Assembly: GCF_964020175.1 (NCBI RefSeq)
Contig: NZ_OZ026541.1
Coordinates: 372,001 to 436,000 of the forward strand
From: Candidatus Mesenet endosymbiont of Phosphuga atrata
Lineage (GTDB): Bacteria; Pseudomonadota; Alphaproteobacteria; Rickettsiales; Anaplasmataceae
DNA length: 64,000 nucleotides
Reading direction: 5' to 3'
Shown here piece after piece: positions 18,701 to 26,523 of this stretch. The notes beneath the pieces are model-generated. The model was not told the origin of the DNA and did no database searches. It saw nothing but the letters and a program-made list of their open reading frames with translations. Each line of letters opens with the position of its first letter. Position 1 is the stretch's first letter. Made by a program: the position numbers and the translations under genes.

Positions 18701-20588
18701 TAGTGTGCTCGTTGGCAATCTTCCACTTAATCATTACGGTCTTTCGATAGAAATATCAGCTGATGGTTCTGAAATTATAGATCATGGTTTTTATCCTTCA
18801 TCTGTAATTCATAATCCTGATTTTTATAATAAAGATTCTAAGGAGAAAGATAAGGAGCCTAGTGGCCTTGATGGTAGTAAGTTTTTAGAGGATGTCAAAA
18901 ATACTTTGCTAAGTCATAATGGTAACGGTATTGAACAAAAAAACATATTTACACAAGTGTCTAATAACATTGCTGAAAAAGAAGAAAAGGCAGAAGAGGA
19001 AAAAAAATTAGCAGAAGAAGCATTAACTAAAAAGAACATAGAATTAAAAGAGTCTATAGATAAAGGTGATATTGTTATATATAGGGTAAGAGAGAAAGCT
19101 AATCCTGATGATGACGAACGTTCATCTGCAATTTTAAAAATGACTAAGAAGAGCCAAAAAGCCTTAGGTATCAGCGATGAGGATAATAAAGGCATAAAGC
19201 TGGATACAAATAAATTGCATATAACTGAACTTCAAGATAGTTCCCACGAAGGCAAATATATGGTTAAAGATGGTATAGATCACATACCATACAGTAACTC
19301 ATTATTTTATGTTTTAGATAAAAATGACCCTTCTAAAAGTGGCTTTTATGACTTAGGGCAAGATAAGTTTAAGTCTCCTGCTAAATATTTAGATACTAAA
19401 TTTAAGTATCCTTTTGATAGTGAGTTACATCACAAATTACTCTCTCATACACAGATAGAACAAGCTCAGTCTGATCAACCAGTAGTGAATGCACAAAAAA
19501 CTCAAAAGCAGCATGATAGTAGTAACAGCGTAGAATTCAAAGAAGCCATAGGGAAAGGCGATGTTATCATATACAGAGTGAAAGAAAATAGTAACTCTGA
19601 TGATAAACATGCATCTACAACCTTTAAAATGATTAAAAAAAGCCAAGAAGCAGAAGCTAATAACGGGTACATGAAAAGTGTTAAACTTGATTCAAGGGAT
19701 TTTGATATTAAAAAGGTTGGACATCAAGAGGGTGTAGAAGATGGTGATCAATTATTTTATGTACTATATAAAAACGACCATTCTAAAAGTGGGTTCTATA
19801 ACTTAGGTAAAGATGAAGTTAAATTTAAGACTCTTGTTAAGTCTTTAGGAGACCATGAACATAAGTGTACTTATTATGATAAAATTGACGATAAGTTCTT
19901 AAGTTCAGAGCAAAATAACCATAAACAGCAATATGCTCACAAAGAACAAATGCAAAGTGATCAGCCACAAGCATCACATAAGGTAGATAAACACCATGCA
20001 AAACATGAAGATATTGTTTTGAAAAATACTATCCTTAGTGTTGGTAAAGGTGAAGAAGTAACTCTTCCTAATGGGCAAAAAATACATAAAGTAGAGATAA
20101 AAGTTAAATATGAGGATATTAAATCTCTATATGAGAAAGCAGCATCATCAGAGGAACAGCAATATGTATTGGATTTCTATTATAAATTGAAAAGTAATAG
20201 CTTTAAGATTGGTGATCTACCAAAAGGGAAATATTACTTCAAAGGTGATAAGTTCATTATCCAGGATAAACAAGGAAAGAGTATTAAACTTCCTGAAAAA
20301 GAGATATCGTTGCAGCTGATGCATCTTAAAGATCATCAAGGAAAGGACCATCTTGAATTAGTTGTTTTAAATAAGGCAGATGGTAAAGTGATCGGCAATA
20401 TTCATGAAATAGATAACTTAAGTTATGGGTTATTATCATCTTCTGATTCATCAGATCAATTAAATCTAGATGTTTTAGGTCATCTTGAAACACATCATAA
20501 TGATCTTAAATTTTTAGATCACCATAATGAATATGATACTTATTTAATGAACGGATTGGAAGTTCAAATTTTTGGGCATGTTCATTAA
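15750..20588 (+). CDS. Giant M9-like metallopeptidase protein with repeated C-terminal modules
   Basis: 1612 residues. Residues about 20-270 form a gluzincin-type peptidase domain: the zinc motif HELAH at 131-135 (His131, Glu132, His135), then EGIADYIE with Glu153 as likely third ligand. The arrangement resembles M9 collagenase-like proteins. Then come several beta-rich modules with the LPK...LKL pattern also seen in the 286-residue orphan at 5015-5875. A coiled-coil stretch (AEKEEKAEEEKKLAEEALTK, about 1073-1092) is followed by two tandem copies of a module of about 145 residues (KGDIVIYRVREK... and KGDVIIYRVKEN..., about 1098-1250 and 1263-1400). Linkers of the type QMQSDQPVxxAQK recur three times. 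No signal peptide is visible. A GGGG ribosome site precedes the ATG. I infer a secreted, host-directed protease, with target unknown. Confidence 0.85.
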   Translation: MSTKQYNNMIKEYFSNNNKGFSSPYEVRFSELNIKVEVYSHNLKPNKIAQMESDTREVVKNFQNISNLKSSGSEKILKVYIFDDQADYKHLGSKFGFDLGDEGGKTYYRGEQGVFADMYVYQAGEIHNFKHELAHGLTYIATGGKSLPTVLMEGIADYIEHSSDQSFNTQEGFSIDEAEKAIGTRDLNINNILKLQYSENHADNSLVYKMGHALIMYSKEKGILGELLEAAKKSDNGRIEELVQQKDFREWLSQHNTETAMKEINALQVTQGDFIGTKKEVVDGEIKNVSYHKANIEKMDGESVGKFSTTSHYFTGDYLRVENSAIRCSLDLSEQYRFIKLVNRNDEKKLTYCDKYGNEYKDSNEYKFYISQNIARYEGKLQEDVIEELTYFDPSQARSIGKSSVDFEQGKIYSIHSNGANSAKQMNGVSIYDGNYKVGELLTESGYFVKIEGSDRGTFIFTDNLMGLYTRYEDGAYIAVTKESGEFTASLIDGRAVSKDEYYDKPHLHRNELLEPSINHIDKEKVDSSLLLKNTMFLDHSESDRTKEATIVKRGVLLDNKGTERTEDDVYEAKIEQDDFMYTFQNKGFYIMPEGGLFIHDHGKNIRYQLPKEITHLKLAEKDGVNKLMPVTSNGNECNYDVRGNIIPNEYKYIDPIFAHKYAKEDHSHKHVNIGLINFDKYRPGTIFEMRYDPNDYQIPRDASGNVIKLKHQSYFTKVKLFDEHGQEVGMLSNNFHNYTDKIFFSVDYNYSYTDFLASVAPQVNIEQLSNGTKVITFDQGKGDIGGTDKGYTDYQKIYTSENQKSQSHDEQMQGDQPVAYAQKAQMQSSNNNYRDYNVQYDKGQNSGARGKRTADEDGYSSKQKYVDNNAIQPGAQKPIILNFEIERGEKRDPKLALEDLNSRDPKIVEKLKLTLKDFELYHCVRIKLTEESKNFLRETLGDNVQFNNLDDYFDLDPELYYIVYNKYAEYASRDELYVKSSSGSVLVGNLPLNHYGLSIEISADGSEIIDHGFYPSSVIHNPDFYNKDSKEKDKEPSGLDGSKFLEDVKNTLLSHNGNGIEQKNIFTQVSNNIAEKEEKAEEEKKLAEEALTKKNIELKESIDKGDIVIYRVREKANPDDDERSSAILKMTKKSQKALGISDEDNKGIKLDTNKLHITELQDSSHEGKYMVKDGIDHIPYSNSLFYVLDKNDPSKSGFYDLGQDKFKSPAKYLDTKFKYPFDSELHHKLLSHTQIEQAQSDQPVVNAQKTQKQHDSSNSVEFKEAIGKGDVIIYRVKENSNSDDKHASTTFKMIKKSQEAEANNGYMKSVKLDSRDFDIKKVGHQEGVEDGDQLFYVLYKNDHSKSGFYNLGKDEVKFKTLVKSLGDHEHKCTYYDKIDDKFLSSEQNNHKQQYAHKEQMQSDQPQASHKVDKHHAKHEDIVLKNTILSVGKGEEVTLPNGQKIHKVEIKVKYEDIKSLYEKAASSEEQQYVLDFYYKLKSNSFKIGDLPKGKYYFKGDKFIIQDKQGKSIKLPEKEISLQLMHLKDHQGKDHLELVVLNKADGKVIGNIHEIDNLSYGLLSSSDSSDQLNLDVLGHLETHHNDLKFLDHHNEYDTYLMNGLEVQIFGHVH
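18988..19980 (+). repeat. Tandem internal repeat of the giant protein gene
   Basis: Within the giant gene, about 19041-19500 and 19535-19980 encode the same module. The first reads KGDIVIYRVREK, LFYVLDKND and SKSGFYDLG, and the second KGDVIIYRVKEN, LFYVLYKND and SKSGFYNLG. Spacing is equal in both, and each is followed by a DQP-containing linker (SDQPVVNAQKTQ, SDQPQASHKVD). The copies have diverged at about half of their residues, so this is not a recent duplication. Confidence 0.7.
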
Positions 20589-20622
20589 AAACACTTTAAA
20601 CTGACAAGTTTAGGGTTATAAG

Positions 20623-20679
20623 GCCAGCTAAGTAAAATACTCCGTGCAACTATGCATGCATCAAGTATACTTAGCTGGC
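20623..20679. repeat. 12-bp inverted repeat (hairpin) between the giant gene and rnhB
   Basis: GCCAGCTAAGTA at 20623-20634 pairs perfectly with TACTTAGCTGGC at 20668-20679 across a 33-base loop that itself contains the palindrome TGCATGCA. The hairpin lies just before the chosen rnhB start. It may terminate the giant gene, although only a mixed T-rich stretch follows, or it may be one of the palindromic elements known to be scattered in Wolbachia genomes. Confidence 0.6.
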
Positions 20680-20696
20680 TTAGTTTATTTTTAGAT

Positions 20697-21308
20697 ATGC
20701 CTGATTTCTCATTAGAAAATGAATTAGATGGAATTGTTGCAGGCGTTGATGAGGTTGGTAGAGGAGCGCTTGCCGGTCCTGTTATCTCAGCAGCAGTAGT
20801 TTTTTTAAATAGAATAAATATTACAACTGAAATCAATGATTCCAAAAAGCTCACTCCACAAAAAAGAGAAGAATTATATGAGAAAATGACATCAGATATA
20901 AATATAAGATATGGCATAGGTATTGCAGACGTTGATGAAATTGATCAATACAATATTTTAGGAGCAACAAAACTATCAATGAAAAGAGCATTAATCAATT
21001 TAAATATGGAACTAGATTATGTATTGGTAGATGGCAATCAACCACCTGATGTACCGTGGAATGTAAAATGTGTAATAAATGGTGATAATCTAAGTGTATC
21101 AATCGCTGCAGCTTCTATTATTGCTAAAGTAACTCGTGATAGATTTATGATGCAGCTGCATCATGATGCACCTGAATATAACTGGTATAAAAATAAAGGA
21201 TATGGCACTAAAGAGCATATCCAAGCTTTAAATAGGTACGGTGTCAGTGATCACCATCGTAAAAATTTTGCTCCTGTAAGTTTATTAACAGTAAAATATT
21301 TATTTTAA
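20697..21308 (+). CDS. rnhB: Ribonuclease HII
   Basis: Removes ribonucleotides embedded in DNA and RNA from RNA-DNA hybrids. The catalytic acids are visible: Asp and Glu in AGVDEVGRGALAGP, Asp in VLVDGNQPP and Asp in KVTRDRFM. The conserved YGTKEHIQALNRYGVSDHHRK lies near the C-terminus. The frame opens at 20652, but that extension lies inside a 12-bp inverted repeat and adds a hydrophobic leader not typical of the family. I therefore choose the ATG at 20697 (MPDFSLENELDG), giving 203 residues. Confidence 0.93.
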   Translation: MPDFSLENELDGIVAGVDEVGRGALAGPVISAAVVFLNRINITTEINDSKKLTPQKREELYEKMTSDINIRYGIGIADVDEIDQYNILGATKLSMKRALINLNMELDYVLVDGNQPPDVPWNVKCVINGDNLSVSIAAASIIAKVTRDRFMMQLHHDAPEYNWYKNKGYGTKEHIQALNRYGVSDHHRKNFAPVSLLTVKYLF

Positions 21309-21563
21309 AAATATATAATATGTACTAAATATTTAAATTGGGGGGTAGGTGATTGCCGCATTAATAAAATTTACTATTTTCTTCGCTTTAGTTAAATGGC
21401 TTATCCTATAATTAGATATATTAGAATATACGTTGTTAAATGAGTAACTAATGAAATTACTCCACTGACTTTTCCAAGTCTAAAACCATTGCTAATATAT
21501 AATAAAAAAGACCTAAAAATATAACTGATACAGCTATTACTGATTTCTATTGGTTAATCTGAT

Positions 21564-21594
21564 GAAAAATTCACACGGGGAGAAACCCCCGTGT
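21564..21594 (-). terminator. Rho-independent terminator of the Wsp paralogue
   Basis: ACACGGGG (21573-21580) pairs with CCCCGTGT (21587-21594) around a 6-base loop. On the minus strand the stem is followed by GAATTTTTC. It lies 12 bp beyond the stop of the minus-strand surface-protein gene, as expected for its terminator. It is the most GC-rich hairpin in the window. Confidence 0.85.
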
Positions 21595-21605
21595 AAACTT
21601 TAAAT

Positions 21606-22571
21606 TTAGAAATTATACATTATACCTGCTTCAACACCATGTACAGCAAAACTGTTTTCGATGGCTGCAGTAGTTGATTTAACGCGTGCAGGTTCATGCT
21701 TAGAAGTATCAATAGCAGCATCAGTTATTGCCTCTGTTGGCTTAACTTCTTTAAACTTATCACCCCAAACGCCGAAATAACGATAACCAGCAAAAATTCT
21801 CGCTGGTGAATTTGGCAGAGCAAAGCTAATCCCTCCTTTGAATTGATAAGCAGGAGCGAATCTACTTTTATCTAAGAAGTTAATCTTAGTTAAACCAAGA
21901 CCACCTCCAATATATAAGTCAGCTTCAAACTCTTCACTGATTCTAAAATCACCATAAGCATTAACCATTCCCGCAATGTTATTGAAGCCTTTATTTTTCA
22001 TTCTAAATGCAGCCAAGCGTGAGTCTGGTATATCTTGAGGAGAAGTTTCCGTATTTTTTCTGACCACTGCATCTATACTTGCCCATTTTGATGGATTAGT
22101 AGCATGATCAAGTTTAAAAGTGCTTCCAGAAGAAGCGTTGTCACGTTGCAATTCAACATATTGTGCTTTTTCTTCTGATTCAAAATCTTTATCATCAATA
22201 TTTATTTGTGAATATAAACCTTGAAATTCAATTCTAACTCCTTCCATAAGAGCACAACCTAAAGACAAGCCACCGAGCAAGGGTGAACCTTTATACTTAG
22301 GTTTGTATTCTCCTGCTGCTTTGCTCTCAGAATCCCATCCAAGAATTGCTCCTGTTGTAACACCTGTTGCATCTTCCTTTCCTTTCAAGGTGCCTATATT
22401 GTTCCAAAATTCACCATGATAATGAAGAGCACCATAAATATTACTAATCTCCCCATCAACTGGACCAACTGGGGAGTCACCTGCAACTCTAGCAGAAGAG
22501 TAACCAGGAGAAAAAGTTAACAGCGTTATCAACGCAGTTCCTGAGATTATTTTTTTACAATAGATATCCAT
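21606..22571 (-). CDS. Wsp-family outer-membrane surface protein (separate paralogue)
   Basis: 321 residues with a signal peptide (residues 1-27, up to PGYSSA-RVAG). The Wsp strands RIEFQGLYSQINIDD, LYIGGGLGLTKINFL, YQFKGGISFALPN and RIFAGYRYFGVWGDKF are present, and the protein ends in AGIMYNF with the C-terminal Phe of outer-membrane barrels. It is clearly related to the two genes at the left edge, but the shared identity is limited to these strands, so it is an older paralogue. It has its own terminator and a separate promoter region and is probably monocistronic. The HTH regulator gene lies 147 bp upstream. Confidence 0.9.
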   Translation of the reverse strand: MDIYCKKIISGTALITLLTFSPGYSSARVAGDSPVGPVDGEISNIYGALHYHGEFWNNIGTLKGKEDATGVTTGAILGWDSESKAAGEYKPKYKGSPLLGGLSLGCALMEGVRIEFQGLYSQINIDDKDFESEEKAQYVELQRDNASSGSTFKLDHATNPSKWASIDAVVRKNTETSPQDIPDSRLAAFRMKNKGFNNIAGMVNAYGDFRISEEFEADLYIGGGLGLTKINFLDKSRFAPAYQFKGGISFALPNSPARIFAGYRYFGVWGDKFKEVKPTEAITDAAIDTSKHEPARVKSTTAAIENSFAVHGVEAGIMYNF

Positions 22572-22717
22572 AATATTAACCTTATAAAAATAAAAATTTA
22601 ACTCTAAATAAAAATAGAGGATAATTAAAAATCAACTAAAGTCTAGTAAAAGTTACGCATATATATTTGTTAGTTAATAAGAAATTATACCTTTTTTAAT
22701 ACTATCTAGTAAATAAC

Positions 22718-23152
22718 TCACTTACTTTCATTTGCTAATGCGGATAGAGATTTAACCAGAGAATATATAGCATTACGAACTTTTTTGCTTCTAACATTAG
22801 CATATTCTCTAACTAATACCAAAATTTCTTTACTTTCAGGACATCCGTCATATTCAAAATTGCCTTGTTCATGAAGAGTATCTGATTGTCCAGCTTGTTC
22901 CTTCTGAAAAACATCTCTAGGAAAAAAGTCATTTACATCTATTTCTAGCACTTTTGCTAAATAATATAACTTGCTAGCTGAAATACAGTTTATTCCTTTC
23001 TCATACTTCTGTACTTGTTGGAAAGTAAGACTTATTTCTTGCCCTAGATCGCTTTGAGTCATTTTTTTTATAAGCCTAGATTCTTTTATTTTCTTGCCAA
23101 TATACTTATCAACTTCTTTATTTTTTACTTTCCTATCTCCAGAATTAGACAT
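22718..23152 (-). CDS. XRE-family helix-turn-helix transcriptional regulator
   Basis: 144 residues. Residues about 16-75 form a Cro/C1-type HTH: IGKKIKESRLIKKMTQSDLG, then ISLTFQQVQKYEKGINCIS, with KLYYLAKVLEIDVNDFFP closing the domain. The C-terminal part is polar and ends in a helix (VRSKKVRNAIYSLVKSLSAL). This architecture is common in alphaproteobacteria. In Ehrlichia and Anaplasma, similar small XRE proteins control outer-membrane protein genes, and here the gene lies directly upstream of a Wsp paralogue on the same strand, so a similar role is possible but inferred. Confidence 0.88.
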   Translation of the reverse strand: MSNSGDRKVKNKEVDKYIGKKIKESRLIKKMTQSDLGQEISLTFQQVQKYEKGINCISASKLYYLAKVLEIDVNDFFPRDVFQKEQAGQSDTLHEQGNFEYDGCPESKEILVLVREYANVRSKKVRNAIYSLVKSLSALANESK

Positions 23153-23270
23153 GGAACCAATAACCCCTCTACTTGAAACCTAATTAAATTTAAGCTCCAC
23201 AAACAACTAAAATAACTTCTTGCTAATTGTAGTATAAAATAATAAAAAAAGAAATAGATTTTTTACTCTA

Positions 23271-23609
23271 CTAAAATGGTAATTTAAATTCAGGTGGTAG
23301 ACCCATCATACTAGCAAGATTTGAAAATAAATTTTTTTTATCTTCTTCTGCTGCCTTAAGCGCATCGTTAAATGCCGCTACTATTAAATCTCCTATAATA
23401 TCTTTATCTTCATGTTTTAACAATTCATCATCTAGATTAACTTCCTTAGCTTTAAAACTGCCCATCCCTTCTGTAGTAATAACTACAGAAACTTTACCAC
23501 CAGCAGAAACACCTTTGAATTCCTTAATTGTATGGCCTGCCTGTGCTTCCATAACCTTCTTTTGTATAGACTCAGCTTGTTTTTTTATTTTGTTAATGTC
23601 CACAATCAC
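23271..23609 (-). CDS. YbaB/EbfC-family nucleoid-associated protein
   Basis: 112 residues of the YbaB/EbfC DNA-binding family, which forms dimers and coats DNA. The N-terminal helix (INKIKKQAESIQKKVMEAQ), the strand block GVSAGGKVSVVITTEGMGSF and the C-terminal FSNLASMMGLPPEFKLPF are typical. The ATG overlaps the stop of dnaX by 4 bp (ATGA), the gene order found in many bacteria (dnaX-ybaB), so the two are translationally coupled. Confidence 0.92.
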   Translation of the reverse strand: MIVDINKIKKQAESIQKKVMEAQAGHTIKEFKGVSAGGKVSVVITTEGMGSFKAKEVNLDDELLKHEDKDIIGDLIVAAFNDALKAAEEDKKNLFSNLASMMGLPPEFKLPF

Positions 23610-25078
23610 TCCTTATTTTTTATATCTTCTACCTTTGCGCTTTTGAAAACGTCCAAAACTTTCTTAACAGCTGGTATATTTTCAAAAACTTCTATACAAT
23701 CATCAATTGTTACACACCATTCTAATTGAGTCAGAGAATTTAAACATTGCGTCAACGTAGTAACAAAATTTTTATGTAACAAAACCTTAGCCTTTAGCTT
23801 AAGATGACCTGCACTACAGCTAATTAATTCTACACTACTACACAACTGGTTGTAAAGAAAAATTTCTTTATTCTTATCTAATAATGTTAAAATTTTATTA
23901 AAGTTATAATCTTCTTCTCTCTCTCTATTATATAATATCTGTGAATCCTGATAGCTGCCTTTATTTGTAAATACACTATTTATAACCTGTGCTGGTGATG
24001 GTAAATCTGCTAAATAACATAAATTAATTAAAATCATTTCAGCAAATAAATCACTACAAGAAAACATCTTTATATTCTGAATTCCTTTAAAAAGAGCCTG
24101 CCAAAGCCTAAGCATGAAACTTAATGTTTTCTTTTTATCTAATTTTGTTATTCTGGCCATTTCGTACTCTGTTGCAGTTTCATCTTTTAGCCCAGTTACT
24201 AAAAAACAACATAGCAAGTGAACTATTTGTAATAATTCCTCTAGAATAGAAATGGTATTGGCACTTTTACTCGCATTTTTGAAAATAATTAAAGTTCTAG
24301 CAGGGTCACTCTCCAGCAATGATTCTACAAGATCAAACAATGTTTTTCTATCTGTTAAACACAATATATTTTCAACTGTAGAAATGGAGATATTGTTTTT
24401 ACCACTGTATAGTGTAACTTGGTTAAGCAGAAGCAAAGCATTACGCACAGAACCTTCAGAGTTACGTGTTATCAATTTTAGAGCATCTGTTTCAAAAGAG
24501 AGATTTTCTTTCTTTGCTATATTACTTAGATGTGCCGTCATATCATTTGCTTGAACTTTTTCTAAATTAAAACGTTGACAACGAGAAATAACAGTACCTG
24601 GAATTTTTCTTACCTCTGTTGTTGCAAGAATAAACTTAACATTAGACAAAGGCTCTTCTAATGTTTTAAGCAAAGCATTAAATGCGCTATTTGAAAGCAT
24701 GTGGGCTTCGTCTATGATATACACCTTAAACTTAGCACTGATTGGGAGATAGCACGTGCTTTCAAGTATAGCTTTAATATCTTCGACACTTGTATGGCTT
24801 GCCGCATCTATTTCTAAAACGTCAGGATGTCTTGAATCTTTTATAGCTGCACAATTGTTGCAAACTTTACAAGGATAAGGTGTTGGCCCTGATGAACAAT
24901 TTAAACACAAAGCTATAATTCTCGCAGTTGTTGTTTTGCCAATACCGCTACTTCCGGCAAGGAGTATAGATTGAGGAATTTTGTTCAAGATAAATGAATT
25001 ACGTAAAACATGTACTAATACATCTTGTCCTACTAATTCCTCAAATGTATTTGGTCTATATTTAGCTGCTATGTTCAT
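23606..25078 (-). CDS. dnaX: DNA polymerase III subunit gamma/tau
   Basis: The clamp-loader ATPase of the replisome, 490 residues. The Walker A motif is GSSGIGKTT (residues 42-50), followed by the zinc-binding cysteines in CLNCSSG and CKVCNNC, Walker B IIDEAHML, sensor 1 FILATTE and the SRC arginine-finger motif in VISRCQRF. Domain III and a short tau-like C-terminal region follow. The start at 25078 lies only about 17 bp past the SRP RNA gene on the same strand. Downstream, ybaB overlaps by 4 bp. Confidence 0.95.
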   Translation of the reverse strand: MNIAAKYRPNTFEELVGQDVLVHVLRNSFILNKIPQSILLAGSSGIGKTTTARIIALCLNCSSGPTPYPCKVCNNCAAIKDSRHPDVLEIDAASHTSVEDIKAILESTCYLPISAKFKVYIIDEAHMLSNSAFNALLKTLEEPLSNVKFILATTEVRKIPGTVISRCQRFNLEKVQANDMTAHLSNIAKKENLSFETDALKLITRNSEGSVRNALLLLNQVTLYSGKNNISISTVENILCLTDRKTLFDLVESLLESDPARTLIIFKNASKSANTISILEELLQIVHLLCCFLVTGLKDETATEYEMARITKLDKKKTLSFMLRLWQALFKGIQNIKMFSCSDLFAEMILINLCYLADLPSPAQVINSVFTNKGSYQDSQILYNREREEDYNFNKILTLLDKNKEIFLYNQLCSSVELISCSAGHLKLKAKVLLHKNFVTTLTQCLNSLTQLEWCVTIDDCIEVFENIPAVKKVLDVFKSAKVEDIKNKE

Positions 25079-25094
25079 AAGAAAAGTATAATAT

Positions 25095-25174
25095 GGGCAT
25101 GTAACCCAAAACAGTTCTAATATGGCTGCTTCATTTCTAACCTGACCAATTTATAGTAGTTTTGCCTACATGCC
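25095..25174 (-). ncRNA. ffs: Signal recognition particle RNA (4.5S-type)
   Basis: Read on the minus strand, the intergenic region contains GGTCAGG, a short spacer and GAAGCAGCC, the two conserved blocks of the bacterial SRP RNA apical domain that bind Ffh. The ends pair: GGCATGTA at the 5' side with TACATGCC at the 3' side. A TATAAT -10 box (25180-25185) lies 5 bases before the first G, and TTGAAA (25205-25210) 19 bases further up can serve as -35. About 80 nt is short but within the small bacterial type. It directs Ffh-dependent insertion of membrane proteins. Confidence 0.82.
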
Positions 25175-25179
25175 TAATC

Positions 25180-25210
25180 ATTATAATGTAATGTTTCTTT
25201 TACTTTTCAA
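25180..25210 (-). promoter_or_regulatory. Promoter of the SRP RNA gene
   Basis: TATAAT (25180-25185) and TTGAAA (25205-25210) are separated by 19 bp and end 5 bases before the inferred first base of the SRP RNA. A perfect -10 box is expected for a strongly expressed stable RNA. The spacer is slightly long. Confidence 0.55.
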
Positions 25211-25292
25211 TTATTTATTTTATCATTATAACATATACTAATGCCTTTAAGGGCTTATATATAGAAGAGGAAATCTTTCAGTTTTTTCTAGG

Positions 25293-26456
25293 CTACTGTG
25301 ATGTTTCTGTTTTACTTTTGTTTGTTATGTCTTCATATAAGAAAATTAGTCCCTCTATGGCATATGGTATAATTAAAACACTTAATATTCTACCGTCAGC
25401 TAAGTATAACAAGTAGTTATATGGATCTGATAATGTGTTTAAAAACTCAAATTTTTGTTTGCTATTGTGATCATTACTTTCTAAAGTCTCTTTAATTTTT
25501 AGTAAGCCAAAGATTTCTTCATAAGTAGGTTTTGCTGATAGCAGTAATGAGTCGAAGCTAAAAAATTCAGCAAAGGCTCTATTGTAAAACTGCAGTCTTT
25601 GATTTGCATCATATATAACTATAGCAACAGGTAAATTTGCTAATAAAGTTTTTTGTATAGTAATATACTTATTAAGTTTGTTATTTAGCTGCTCTATTTG
25701 AGTTATATCTTCTGCATACCCTATAAATTTATTTGATTTTTCTACTTTAACTTCTGTAAAATTGTATAATTTTCGCTCGTTATTAATTATGACATGCTTA
25801 GTTCCAGTGCAATATTTAGATGAAACGTTGCCTCTTGACATATTGCTATTTAGTATTTTTTTTAAACTTTTAATACATTGAGGATATGATGTATTATATA
25901 CACTTATTTTAAAACCGTGATCACGCTTCCATACAGGATATGGTATTATGTCTAAAACATCTGTAAAGTCTCTTAATTTCTGAGTATACCTTGTATTTTC
26001 CATATTAAGGTTATTAATTTTTGTAACAGAATCCGAGATGTTTTTAATCCATAACAAAGCTCCGACTATATTAGTTGTACTTCCAATTATGCTTCTACCA
26101 TGACATACACAATAAATTTCAACACCTTTTGCTTTTAATTTTATTGTGAAAGATTTGTTTATTTCTTTTACTTCATTTAGATTTCTTTTTAATAGGTCTG
26201 ATTCTTCAAAAAAATTTGCAAATTCATTAAATGAGTAGAATATAGTGTTAAATAAAAGTAGCAAATTAGGAGAAAATCTCTCTATTCGTTTTTCTGCATC
26301 CCATAAATAAAACCCGTCATCTGTAGCATCAATTAGATTATTTAATAGCGTATTTTCGTGTTCCAAATTTCTTGACTTATGGTTAATTTTTATTAAAAAA
26401 TAAGAAACTAAAAAAGATAGCCATAAATTTACAAAAATAAAAATGTATGTAAGCAT
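25293..26456 (-). CDS. Membrane-anchored PAS-domain sensor protein lacking a kinase domain
   Basis: 387 residues. Residues about 3-22 form one membrane segment (YIFIFVNLWLSFLVSYFLI). Then come PAS-like domains: ATDDGFYLWDAEKRIERFSP near residue 45, DIIPYPVWKRDHGFKISVYN near 190, and LLANLPVAIVIYDANQRLQF near 290, closed by IEGLIFLYEDITN. The last block is typical of alphaproteobacterial PAS sensor histidine kinases, in which the HisKA and ATPase domains follow. Here the gene stops 10 residues later (KTETSQ) and no kinase sequence follows in any frame before the SRP RNA. It may pass signals by protein contact, or be a remnant. Confidence 0.75.
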   Translation of the reverse strand: MLTYIFIFVNLWLSFLVSYFLIKINHKSRNLEHENTLLNNLIDATDDGFYLWDAEKRIERFSPNLLLLFNTIFYSFNEFANFFEESDLLKRNLNEVKEINKSFTIKLKAKGVEIYCVCHGRSIIGSTTNIVGALLWIKNISDSVTKINNLNMENTRYTQKLRDFTDVLDIIPYPVWKRDHGFKISVYNTSYPQCIKSLKKILNSNMSRGNVSSKYCTGTKHVIINNERKLYNFTEVKVEKSNKFIGYAEDITQIEQLNNKLNKYITIQKTLLANLPVAIVIYDANQRLQFYNRAFAEFFSFDSLLLSAKPTYEEIFGLLKIKETLESNDHNSKQKFEFLNTLSDPYNYLLYLADGRILSVLIIPYAIEGLIFLYEDITNKSKTETSQ

Positions 26457-26523
26457 ATTAACCTAAGTAGATAAAAACAAGCTCGCTCTTTTATTTTAAA
26501 AGAAAGAATTAAAGAACCTAGCC

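Noticed and set aside
20652-20696. Longer N-terminus for rnhB
   Set aside because: It lies across the 12-bp hairpin and adds a leader not found in RNase HII.
25293-26456. A full histidine kinase
   Set aside because: There is no HisKA His block and no N, G1 or G2 ATP motifs. The frame ends after the last PAS domain.
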